Shown: positions 14,901-27,200 of the stretch, in pieces | Layout: every line of letters begins with the position of its first letter | Position numbering within the stretch: position 1 is the stretch's first letter | DNA from: Sarcocystis neurona | Taxonomy: Eukaryota > Apicomplexa > Conoidasida > Eucoccidiorida > Sarcocystidae | DNA: 64,000 nucleotides | Direction of reading: 5' to 3' | Assembly (NCBI GenBank): GCA_000727475.1 | Contig: KL647297.1 | Coordinates: forward strand, 154,500 to 218,499 | Notes under the pieces: generated by a model | What the model saw: only the letters and a program-made list of their open reading frames with translations | Told to the model about the DNA's origin: nothing | Databases searched by the model: none | Made by a program: the position numbers and the translations under genes

Positions 14901-17900
14901 GCGAGGCAGAATTGCAAGGACATGGATGTGAGTTTGGAAACGGCTATGGCCCATACTTACACACACATACACACATAATACATACACGTACGTCCCTTCA
15001 TCGTTATCGGCTACATGCATACGTAAGTATAGCTGCCGCACAAATATACTGGACGCCCACTAATCCCACGCGCCCGCGTGGTACTATCTGCAAGCGCTCG
15101 AGACTGCGTACCTCCCATAATATACATAAGGCGCGTAGTGAATATTTTTCCGAACTCCTGCAGTTTGTTGCGACGGTTTGCAGGCCTCTTTGTCACCGCG
15201 AGGCAGAAGGGCTCACTAAGACTCCAGAGACAATAATACCCCCTAATGAAACACACGCACAGCGACGTGCACGCACACGATTTTGACTGCGCACGGTTGC
15301 TTGATATACGCAAATACAGGTAGGTTACCTATGTGAACGGCAGTACACGTACACAATATACATGGACACAAACACCTGTGGACCTATTTGGTGCAAATTT
15401 ACTCTCCTCTCTACGTATTTTTCTCCTCATGCCTACAAGTGCACAGACACGTATGTACGAATAGCATGTTTCCATCAAGCCCCCACCTATTCTGTTGTCT
15501 GTTGGTAGATATTTCAAGTACACACATGTGTGTGTACTCCTTGTGCAGTGGTATGCCTGAGAGAGCCACGGCCATTCGGATGTGCTTTTGCGCTTGTCGA
15601 GGAACTTCCTCGCAACGCATTTCCCACACGCAATTTAAAGCAGCGTCAGCGGTGAAAGCCAGCAGAGCACTGGGAGGACTAAGAAACGGCGTACACACTT
15701 GCTATTGTTGAGTACCGGTTTTAGAGTGGTGTGGAAACTACTGTATGCCCGTGCTACTGCTGAGTACCAGCATCATGAGAAAAATGTTAAGGGACTGTCA
15801 GTTCTTGACTGATCTCACATTGAGGAATTTACAAACAGAGAAAGAATGCACTGATCAAGAAATTGCAACAGAATGCGCTCTAAAGTAACACAAAACAAAA
15901 GTGCTCCTTATTGTGTAAGCGCTCGGTATCGACTACGTGAAGGCCAGAACCCCACCAGTATCAAGTCCGAAGACCAGGTGAACTTCTCTTTACTCTGCTA
16001 GGTAGGAAAGCATCAGGAAGCAGCTCACAAGAGAGCCACCTAAGACAAAACAAAATCCTCGAAGCCGCAGCAAGAAGAAATCACCCACTCACTGTATTAT
16101 TACGTGGTTTCTGACAGTTTAGAATCCATCGAAATTCGCAGGACGCTCTGTCATTCCTTTCAACTGTAGACCAACGCGAAAGTCTCATCTACTGATTCGG
16201 TTACGCTGCGTCTGCCCTCTCAAGAACGAGAGTTGCAGGCAAGTCCTGAAAGAACGACTCCATGCCCTTATCATTCTAGTAGACTGATATACGGTGAGCT
16301 CTGCTTGAAATCAATGTAGCAAAAGTGGCAACAGTTCAGCTTGTAGCATCATACCAAGAACAGTGCAACGATGATGATGATACACATAGTCTTCTTGACA
16401 TTCCAAGCTGTAACCAGTAGGTAGTTTTGTCCGTAGTGAAGTGTTGATGCCTACACGTGTAGCACAGATCATAATGATGATAACACGACTACTGAAGCGA
16501 GAGTGAGAGGACGTGCACAGAGTATCCTATCTTCGAAAGAAACAATTACGTACACGTGATGCAACGCATTTTGTGGACAAATAGGGCGCATACCATACGA
16601 AGGCGTTGATTTTGCATAGCTTTCCGTGTTGTATCTAAATTACGTACTCGTTCCATCGTAAAAGGTGGAGCTGTGTTTTGATGGGAAGAAGAAGACGCAA
16701 AAGAAGTCACGTGGGAAGCTGCTCCGTTTGAATATCCCTTTCTCGGAGATGAGCGCATTTCATCCAGGGAGTAGTTCCGCTTCCAGCATCCGCACCAAGC
16801 GATGAGGTTCCACACAAAACGAAGTGGTGAATCCTCAAAAACTTCGCATTGTATGCACTTGCACAGAACCCTGCATTACGCCACAACCGCTATTCAGCAG
16901 CGGATGAACAATAACTCCAATCATGGAGACAGCCAAACAGGACGAAGATGCAAAAAAGAGACCAATGTTGTTGAGTTCATAAATTAGTGTTAACGTAGCT
17001 AGTGTTCTCGCAACCCCTCCCAAAAAGCGGCGATTGCAACGATCGCGGGCGCACAAATATCGAAATGCTGGTAGGTAAGTGCTCGGATGCCTGTTCGCAA
17101 CGATGATTGTCTATGAATTCCAGGTCTACACACACCCTCTACAAGTGCTGTACCGAGCTTTACTCGAACAAAGAAATATATGCTGTGTAGAAACGGGTCG
17201 AAGCGTGGTACACTGCGATACAAATATAATAAGAATGTTCCTACATATGCACAGGGTCAAAAAGGCAATTTTAGGCTGCAGTAATGTGTCGTCACGCCAG
17301 TCAGTCACAGCTGACCTGACTGCTGATCCGGTCATCAGTTGCACTGAGTATGCTTCGACAGCCTGCATTCCTCAGCAGCTTGGTGACCAGGAAACATAAA
17401 TATACATAATGGACTCGCTGCTTCCCTTCGGTAAATTTGAAGCTCCGGTAGAGCAGATAGAGGTATCGTGCCACGGGATTTCCTTGTTTTTTGTGAGGTA
17501 CAGTATATAGACAATCTGGGAGAGCTCCGGCAGTCCATGAGTGAGATGCAAAATCTGTAGGTCCCTTCTGCAATGTTGCCTGCAGAATCTACGCAATGAA
17601 CGCGCCACGTAATAGGTGATGTGATATCCAGTAGTCAGCCAGGGCAGCGGGTCACTGTTTTTAGAGATTTAAAATGAGTGCGGCTGTGCCGGAATACCCG
17701 TGTCCCACACTGTTTGGGAGAAGAAGTGGCGGGCAACCGCTGCGTGCGTTTTAGAGTTTTGGTACACGAACTTTGTTCCAGTTTCCGTTAGAGCCACCCC
17801 GCGTCATGCGGTGAGGACAATACTCACGCAGCAGGACTGGGAAGCAGACTGTGGCGCGGGGCTGCGCCAGTACCAGAAAAACACTGTGGTGGCATTCTAT

Positions 17901-19771
17901 CAGAAATCAATCTGCATCTCTAAACAGAGCAGGCCCGATACCGGCCTGTGACTACTGGGAATATTTTTGCACCGTCAAGAAGACGTGGGTTATTTGGTGT
18001 TTGCCTTTCACCACACCTCTAAGATACTACCTTGAGGAACGTGTACATCCTTCAGTAAGGAAAACTATTAATTTATTTCAGTACAAAGTAAATTCGACAG
18101 AGCGGCACCTCGCCGTCCACATAAAGTTACACTTCGCCTTCACACGACGGCGTCCTCTTCCAGTATCCTTCGTCCAACGTGGAAATTGTCCTCGTCGAAA
18201 ACCCGCGTTGCGTATATACCTTAGTTTGAAAGTGTATCTATTATTCGAACACGCGGTTGCGTCCATGGTCGGCCCGCGAGGTTAGAATTTCTTCTGAGAC
18301 GACCCCGTCCTGGTGGTGGACTGGCCCTTTCGCACGGTTGACGCGTGCCCGCGTCCACAGTAATGTCATAACCCACGTTCTTCTCGTCAGGGAGGCTTTT
18401 CCTTATCAAAGAAGTGCTCGCTTCTACGCATGAGTTCACGATAAATGCATCTGCAGTAATCTTCATTCAGGTACACAACCCCTCACCAGGGAGTTGTCAC
18501 TACGGACCGGCGTCTCCAGAGGCGGCACGGATACCGCTCGCTACCGCGAAGACACACAGCATTGTTCGCCTCTTTTGCAGAACTCAGGTAGAAAAGCGCC
18601 TTTCTACTGCACAGTGCCAATGTTTTATTCTGGGCAGTGCTTTTTTCTTGGCGTGCACATGCTAGGTAAATTGCTACAATTAGTAGTCGCGTTACGACTT
18701 TCGGTGCGGTGCAACAAGCGCATGCGTTCGCAAACCGTCGCTGCACACTTCTTTCAACATTTTCTGAGGCTCCCACATGCGAATTCATCACGTCCAGATA
18801 TCACTTCCATGGGCGACATGATTATTTAACCAGCGAGTCGTGCACTTCTCTGTGTTTGCTCGCATGCTTAGTCGCTGTTTTTGGCAGGCTGGTTTTCTCT
18901 TCCGGGCTGAATTTCCACACGCCCAGATTCGTCACTTCGAGCAAAACGGCCACATGCTTCACGTGAGATTCTCCATCAAACTGCGTAGGCTTCCGTGCTA
19001 GTTCCTCTTCCTTTTTTATTCTGTAACTGCTGTAATTGCCCCGCGGGTGGTAGTGTCAATACTGCAGCCACCTGCGAAGCGTCGAAAAGCCCAGGTTTCC
19101 CTACGTCTACGCCTTCATCCGGTCTTGCGCCGTTTTTAATTTACATACCCTTTTGTCCTTTCTAGCCATGTTTTCTTGAATTCGTCTTCCTCTTCCTTCG
19201 TGACTCCTACACACGTCAATTTCTGCCTCTCCGCGCACCTGTTCCCCATACTACCACTAGCACAACTCTGAGGACGCGTACTCTTCCCGAAAGCATTACC
19301 TCCCCTAATGCTTCCACACCCACCCGCTACGGCCGCGTCTCTTACCCGTCACACAACTCGCACTAATATCACCACTTCAAGTCCTACTCTCGTTAATCGT
19401 ATTACTCCTGCGGCTGCTCCTGCCGCCACCACAACAAATCTTTCCTCTGTGCTTCCATGACTCGTGCGTTCCTCCTCAAAATCGGTAACTTCCACTGGCG
19501 TCCCATCCGTGCAACTACTAATACTTCTCCCACGGTAACTCGCAGCACTTCCCTTTCATCTAGTCCTGTTCCTGATATGTCTGCCACTACATTACTACTA
19601 CTACTGCTGTTACCGGTGCTGCTCAGCCTAGCAAATTACTGGGCCGTCTCTTCCGCTTCTTGGCTGCTACCTGCCGCCAGCGTTGGGAAGAAGACCCGGC
19701 AGCAGCAGGAGCAAAACGAAGCAGGTTCTGGTAGCGATATGTGCCCGCCTGCACCGGCGTGACGAAGAAGC
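11945..19771. other. Repeat-poor region between RPS14 and DGAT1
   Basis: Upstream flank of both the minus-strand RPS14 and the plus-strand DGAT1. It has few microsatellites, a weak CAG-containing patch at 13330-13760 and a diverged duplication at 14012-14131. The last 750 bp are pyrimidine-rich, a plausible DGAT1 leader or 5' intron; an open frame at 19457-19762 ends 10 bp before the DGAT1 Met. No other conserved protein or RNA gene was seen. Confidence 0.6.
14012..14131. repeat. Diverged 60-bp direct duplication
   Basis: Copies at 14012-14072 and 14073-14131 share CTGGKTCGTGMCACATAT, AGCATCTG and GATGTGACCC-GTGCTA with about ten differences. Confidence 0.85.
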
Positions 19772-21269
19772 ATGTTCTGCACCGCTGCAGCAGCAGCAAA
19801 CAACGAAAAAGCGGCGAAATGCGAGGCACCAGCAGCCAGCAGCAAGACTTCAGCATCCAGCAGCAAGAAAAGTACAGCAGCAACCAGCAGCGACATAGCA
19901 GCAAACAGCGGGGACGTGGCAGCAGCCGGCAGTGACCCAGCAGCAGCCAGCAGCAACTCAGCAGCAGCCAACAGCAATAATCACACAGCAGCACCAGCCA
20001 GTAGTGACACAGCAGCAGCCAGCAGCAATAACAAAACAGCAGCAGCAGGTAGCAGCGACGGCGTAGCGGCCAGCAAGGACACAGCAGCAGACAGCTCGGA
20101 AGTAGTGCACTGCTTTGCAGAGAGCAGCAGAGGAACAGACTCCTCCAGAGGCACGCCAAGCAGAAACATAGAGAGAGAGAACTTAAAAAAGGCAGAGAGA
20201 ATGTTTGACGAGAGAATAATGCGGCCTCAGCAGCAACGGGACGTGCGTGTACTTCCGGGTCAAGCAGGTACTGCGGGGAAGTCCTCTGCCGCCGCTGCTG
20301 CTGCGCTCTCTCCAGCGGCTTCCACCAACAGCAATTGCTCGTGCGCTGCAACAGAGCATGTGGCAATTACCCGAGCAGCAGCAACAGGAGCGCAGGACGC
20401 AGCAGAATTAGCAACAGCAGCAACAGAACAAGAAGAAGCCGAGGCAGTGTCTGCCTCGAGTAGACGTATGCCGCTGCAGGATTCTACCACCGCGGCAGAA
20501 GAAGAAAGTGATTCCTCCGCCACCCTGCGCGTCTGTTGCTCTACTTCTTCCTCCCGTTCTTCGTCTTCATCTTCTTCTTCCTTTTCGTCTTGGTCTTCTA
20601 CCTGCGATAAATACTCGCCCAGCGAAGAAGCTGCTTCCGGTGAGAACCGCCAGCGATGGCGGCAAGGCGGTGTCGCTGCACCCGAGCGGGACAGGCAGCG
20701 CGAAGAGCACGTAACAGCAGCAGGAAGAACAGCAGCAGGAAGCAGCGGGACGCTGCAGACTGACGACGAGAGATGTGCTCTGAAAGACAGCGAAGCAGCA
20801 CTAGCAGCAAGTGAAGTGGTTCCTTCAACAAAGGAGGAGGAGGAGGAGGAGGAAGGGGTGTCTGGTGCGACTGCTGTTGCTGCAGCGAGAGCGGCTGCTG
20901 CTGGGGCTGCAGCAGGAGCGGCGGCTGCGGTTGGCGCGGCTGCTGCGGGCGCGGCTGCTGCAGCAGGTGCTGCTGCTGCTGCAGGTGCTGCTGCAGGTGC
21001 CGTGGCTGCCGCTAGTGCTGCTGCCGCAGGCGCCGCGGCTGCTGCGGGGGCTGCTGCTGCGGGGGCTGCTGCTGCAGCGGCAAGTGACGCGCTCGCAGCA
21101 GCAGCAGCTGTGGAAAAGGACGACCTGGCAGATGCCGCTGCTGCTCGAGAAATTGCTGCCGAAGCAAGCAAAGCCGGACAACAGAAAAATCGACCGTCGA
21201 AGCTCGACTACCTGGACCCCGAGAGTGATCTTGCCATGTCCGAGTACCGCGGCGTTGCTGCTCTTATCT
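19772..21269 (+). CDS. DGAT1: DGAT1 exon 1: low-complexity N-terminal extension
   Basis: Codes for residues 1-499. An in-frame stop (TGA at 19760-19762) lies just before the Met at 19772. The segment has Ala/Ser-rich blocks from GCA/AGC repeats, a poly-Ser stretch, a run of seven Glu near residue 355, then a long Ala/Gly run from mixed GCT, GCA, GCG and GCC codons (about 20875-21090). The last 20 codons turn into ordinary sequence, PSKLDYLDPESDLAMSEYRG, matching the conserved DGAT1 entry to the first helix. The donor is TCT|GTAAGT at 21270. It leaves one base that joins AT of exon 2 to make Tyr; the spacing from YRG to VDP (30 residues) then equals that of human DGAT1. Confidence 0.87.
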
Positions 21270-24200
21270 GTAAGTCGGTCATACGCACATGTGTCTTTCT
21301 TGCCAAACTGAGAGACCACGCGTACCACACCCACATGTGGCTGCTGCAGCAAAGTCAAAAAGAAACTGCAACGTAGTAGTAGTGAAGAAATGACAGCAGC
21401 AGGCACTAGTGTCGCAGCAGCAGCGGCAGCAGGAGAGAGAGAAGCAGCACGAGGCCTCACTTGCGGTAACTCTGCCGCCCTGGCGCCTCGTCCGTCATAG
21501 CAGCAGCAGCTGCAGCGGAGAACAGGAAGCGGAGGGCAGCACGCGGCACCAGACAGAAGTTATAAAGTAAGGGGGGCGGATCTCCGCCTACATCTGAAAG
21601 CAGCAGGTGCAGCGGAGAGCAGCAAGGGGCGTGGGGACGCAGAAGTAGCAGATACTCTTAGTGAAGGGCGCTTCTCTAGGCCTACCGATAACAGCAGCAG
21701 TTGCAGCGGAGCAGCAGGAGTGACGGAGCAACGGGGACGGCACGGGTCGGTCTATCGCCGGGGGCCTTGTAGTTCTGCCGTGGTGTTTCTGGCCTGTTGT
21801 TGGGACGAATGGAGAAAAGGAGGTAAATTTATCGAGAAGGCAGCGACAGCGAGCGCGACGCCCATCTACCACCCGCATCGAGAGAGCAGCAACTTCGTAA
21901 ATTTGTGTTGGCGGTGGTTGCGGGAGGAAGGGAGCCCGCGAGAGAAGGGAAGAATTAGAAGAAAAAGAAGAAGAGCCGCGACGGAGACGAAGGGGGAGGA
22001 AGGGAGGGGGAAGAGTGTCCCGAGAATTGAAGAGCGCGTCTTTTTGACGCCTGTGATCTGCTAAAGTCCTGCAGGAGGACAGCAGCAGAGGCGTGTCCGG
22101 GGCTTGCTGCAGGTAAAAGTAGACACACAGAGAGAAGGAGTCCGCAGCAGGACTGGAGGAGAAGAAGGGCCTCTGGAGGGATACTTCACAAGGAGAAGAA
22201 GACAGAGAGTCTTTGCGTCCGGGTTTGTCTTTTGCGCGGTCGGGAAGTAGGAGGAGACGTGCACTGCTTTTTCCACTCCAAGAAGTGCTGCTGCTGCGGT
22301 GACGCGCCCGGCTGGCTTGAGTTGCAGGGGTCGCATGTAGAAGGACGCGTGTACATAGATAGGCGTCATATGAGGCAATAGGGGAGAAGGCAGAAGACGC
22401 CTCGCTTTACTGCAGGAGTCCCCATTTCCCCTCTTTTGAAGGACGAGGAACTGCTCGTTGCCAGAGGCAGAAAGCTGCATGCACGCAGCTGCAGGACGAG
22501 TGGCGGCAGAGAGCCGCTGCTGCATTCGTCGTGAAGACGTTCCCTTCTCGACACGCGTTTTGCGGGTGAAATGCGACTTTTTGTCTTCTGCTGTCGAAGG
22601 TGAAACGCCACGACTCTGCCAAATTTTGCAGGAGAAAAAATTTGCTGCAGGGAGGTGCACCCCGGGGAGCGACCGCCAACACGCGGGCGGCGGTCCACCC
22701 GTTTGCTGCCCTGCAGCAGTCCAGCAGCTCCTTCTACCCTTCGGACGCTGCAGGGGGAGATAAAAAGCAACGGCAGTCGATAAATATAATTTTGTCTGCA
22801 GCTCTGTGTATCTCTTCAGGGCCTCTGCACACACCTGCATGCACCAGCACGCATGCAAGCCTCTTCCTCCGCACGAACGTAGCCACGTGTATTTGTTATA
22901 TCTGTCCGTTTTCTCTCTACACACACGCGTGTCTTCTTCTATGGAAGAAGTGGGAACGTATCGTCTGACGAATCTTGGACTCACACGGATGCACACGTAT
23001 ATATCTCTTTTCATATATATATGTGTGTCTGCTATCTGCCCGACGTTTCTATGCTTCTCTCTCTGTCTCTGCGTCTCTTTTAACAAATATAGGAGTGTAT
23101 GTGTCTATCTACCACCCGAGCTGGCAATTGTCTCTTCCTACAAACGTACACATATATATATATATATATATATATCAGTTATGTACGCAGAGCTCTTCTA
23201 TCTCCGTCTCGGTGTCCCTCTGTGTCCTCTTCTGTATGTATGCACGTGTACTTCTTGTCTGTTACCAGACCACTGGAGAAAGTACAAAATATATAAAAAA
23301 GTACTCGCAAATATGTATATGTATATGTGTGTTAGGTTTCTACGATCGGCTGCAGATAAAATACATATATATATGTGTGTATATATGCGTGTAAAGTTTC
23401 TACGCTCGGCTGTTTGTGGCTGGCGGCGATGACCTTTCTCTGGGTGAGCGGCGCGTGTGAGCAGCACGTTTGGGCGGGTGGAAGAAATTTCCTGCTGCTG
23501 CTGCTCTGTTTTATTCTGCAGATGTTGCGGCACTTTATTATTTACTCGCCAACCCCATCCTCAGTTGGTATGAAAACGGCCAGTTTGTAGATCCCTCGGT
23601 AAGCGTGCTTTCTCACGCAGCTCCCTTCCCTCTCTTCTCTTCTTCTCCTTTTTCTTCTCTTCTTTTCTTGTCCTTTCCCCCTTTTTTCTTCGTCTTTCTT
23701 CCCTGTTTTTCTCCTTTTTGTTCTTTTTCTAGGTCTTTTCCTCCTTCTCTTCTCATCTGCTTCTTCGCTGCGTCTCTTCCTGTTTTCGTCTTTGCTGCCA
23801 CCAAGGTGAAAATTCTGCTGCAGTTCGACTACTCTTTTACTGCAGTGCGCATGCGGTTACTGCTGCTGCTCTCCTTGCGTGCTCTCAAACACTGCTGCGG
23901 CTGCGCCTCCTGTTGCTGCACCTCCTGTTGCTGCACCTCCTGCTGCTGCGCTTCCTCCTGCTGCGCCGGCTTCTGCTGTGCGGCCTCCTGCTTCGCTTCC
24001 TGCTGCTGGTGCTGCCGCCATGCCTGCGGCCACCGCGGCTCTGGCGACGGAACTGCTGTCGCTGCTGTGGAGGCTACTACTGCTGCTGCTCCAGTTGCTG
24101 CTGCTGCTTCTACAGTTGTGGCTGGTGCTCCGCCAATTGCCACTGCTGCCGCCGTAGCTGGAGTTGCTGCTGCGGTTGCCACAACTGTTGCTGCTGCTCC

Positions 24201-27200
24201 TCCAGCTGCCCCTGCTGCTACTGGTGCACCACTTGCTGCGGCTGCTGCTGTTCAACTTGCTGCTGTTGCTGCTCCAGTTGCTGGTACTGCTGCACCAGTT
24301 ACTGACGTTACTGCTGTTTCGTCTGCTGCTGCTGTTGCCGGTGCTGACGCCGGGGGGAGAACATCTTCCTCTTCCACTTTCTGCTGCAAATGCGACAGGT
24401 GCTGCTGCTGCTGGTCACTCATACGTAGAAGCACCTCTACCCGCTGCCGATGCTGCTCCTCCTGCAGGATGTGTCTAGCAGTTGTCGCACTCCTGCTGCC
24501 TCATCCGCTGCCGCTGCTGTTGGCCGTGCTGCTGCTGCAGTTGGCCTTGCTGCTGCTGCAGTTGGACTTGCTGCTTCTGTTGCATTTGCTTTTGCTGCTG
24601 TTTGCGTTGTCTCTGCTGCTCTGCCAGTTCCACCTGCGGCTGCTCCTTTCTTCCTTGTCGGAATACGGGCGCAGCGCGCAGAAGCAGAGCACAAACCTCT
24701 CTTTTCTGTTTTTCTGCAGGCAAAGCAGCTGCACGCATGCACCAGGACGTGTTCTATCAATCTGCCGACATACCCCCCATACCCCGACGCCTCTCACTAT
24801 CTGCAGTATTCCGCTTGAGAAATACACGCATGTGCTCTGTCTATCGCAGCAAGACCTCGGCGGGGGGGAACCCCCAGCTGGTGCGCACGGGCGTTTTTCC
24901 CCCTTTTTTCTCTCTTTCTCTCACTGTGTGGTGTACACACACCTGCTGCCTCTTCGCGTTACTCACCGTGTGGTGTACGTACACCTGCCTATTCACACGT
25001 ATATGGATACGAAGGATATGCCTGTGCTCACAGACGTGTTGTGCTGGGTGCGGGTGCGAGCTGCATGCGTACGCACCGAATATGTAAAAAAATACGTAAG
25101 AAACGCATGCACCCCTGCGGCGCGCGCCTTTTCTCCCCCCACCCGCATGCAGAAGCAGAGCGAATTTTCTGCGCCAGCATGCGTCTGCGGGGGAGGGAAA
25201 TGGACGTGGCGCGCTCGGCCTCTGCGTGCGGCGTGCCCTGCATGAGCTTCCCTCACCGGCCCGCGCCCCGTTGATCTCGAATCTACGCATGCGCCGTGGG
25301 TTCTTTTCTCCGTCAACGGAAGGCAAACGCATGCATACACGCATGTCCTCTTGAATTTTTGTAAATATAAGTAAATTTGAGGAAGACGCAAAGAGAGAGA
25401 AAAAGAGGCTGTCGTGGTGTTGCCGTGGATAAGCGAACCCACCGAAACATCTGTCTTTCTGTCTAGCTGCGTCTGTGTCTGTGTATGTCTCCCTCTGCAT
25501 CTCTCGGATTCGCTCTCATTTTCTTCTTCTTCTCATTTTCCGTAGAAAGTGCGGTCATAAACGTGTGCAGGGAGACCCCCTCCCTCGCAATGTAGGAGTT
25601 GAAAATATACCGTCAGCTCTCCATCCCATCGACTCTTCTCGCCCTGTTCTTCTTTTTGACGCCGCTGCTGTTGTGTCCCCCCGGCTTACTTGACGTTTTT
25701 GTTGTGCGTCCGTCCCACGCGCTCCTGTGCCCTCCATATTGGTCTCTTTCTTTGCTGGTCGCAGCTCGCAGAAGCGATGTTTCAAGACTTCTTCTTTCTC
25801 GTAAGTTGCTTCTCCTCTCCTGAAGAAAAAGGACGCCCTGTGCTTCTGTGCTGCTGTTGCTGACCGAGCTCCTACTCTTGCTAATACGGCCGCTACTGCT
25901 GTTCCGACACCTGCGGCTGCGACTCCTGCTGCTGCTGCTGCTCTCGCAGCTGCTGCTGTCGCCGTTGCTGCTGCTGGTGCCGTCGTTGCTACCCTCCCTG
26001 CCGCCGCTGCTGTCGCTGCTGCTGTTGTTGTCCTTCCTACCCTCCCTGCCGTTGCTGCTGTCGTTGCTACCGTCCCTGCCGCTGCTGCTGTCGCTCCTGC
26101 TGTCGTTACGGGATCTCTTTGCCTACATGGGTTTCACTTTTCCTTTTCCTCGACCCTCCTTGTGTGGTGTAGACAACCCTGTGTCTGTATACGAGTTATC
26201 TATCCATCCATCTACATATATGTATACACACGCGTTTTCAAGAGAGTTTCTGTCCCCCTGTTGCTACGTAGATGTATATATAGATAATTCCGTTGCGTTC
26301 CTCGTCTCTTTGTCTCTGTGTCTCACTCTCTTCTTTTTAGGTCTTCTCTTATCAGGTGGATTTTTTGCCCCACCTGCGTCTATATGTGTACACATATACA
26401 CATACATACATAAACCTTATATATATATATATTTGTACACACATATGTACACACATGTATGAACGTATATATATGCCTGTATGTGCATCCACGTAGACGT
26501 GCCCATACACACATGTATATACAAATACACACATACACATATACATACACGAATGTACATATATATACATACGTATATATACAGAGGTATACATGTATAT
26601 ACACACACTCGCATATATACACATAGATACACACATGTATACATCTCTTTCCATATACATCTATATATATACGTTGAGGTAATACGCATGTGTGGGTCTC
26701 TTATGTGCCTCCCTATCGTTTAGGAACATTTGTGTATATACACATGCACAAAATGAAAGTCCTCTCCTTTTCTCCTCCACGATATAAATACGTGACCAAG
26801 CCGGACACTGCGTGTGTGGGCACATATATATATATATATAAACCCCCCCCTACACATACACAGAGGCACACAGACCTACATGGGCTGACACAGATATACA
26901 CACACTGGAATTTCGTTGTTTTCTTTTTTTTACGTGTTACACATTTTTTGTTTATCCACTTCATTTCTGCGTGTTCTCTGCTGTTCATCCTCGTCTCTTT
27001 TGTGGCCTTCCACGCGCTCCGTGTGTGTGGAGACGAGAGTCTCAAGGCCTTGCTGCTGTTCCTGCTGCTCTGTTCTCTCCTTTGTGTGGCCGTCCTGCTC
27101 AGATGCTCATGTGGGGGAAACTCTTCGCCTGGTCATTCACGTAAGAATTCCCCCACGTATGTCGAGTATATGGAACAGGACACTCCCTTGAGATGCGTGG

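Noticed and set aside
20260..21171. A 303-codon minus-strand Ala/Ser-rich frame
   Set aside because: Mirror of DGAT1 exon 1 through GCT/AGC repeats; exon 1 is favoured because its end matches the conserved SEYRG block and splices in phase.
27141..27146. Alternative donor GTAAGA for DGAT1 exon 3
   Set aside because: Good consensus but it leaves exon 4 out of frame; GTATGT at 27157 restores the frame.
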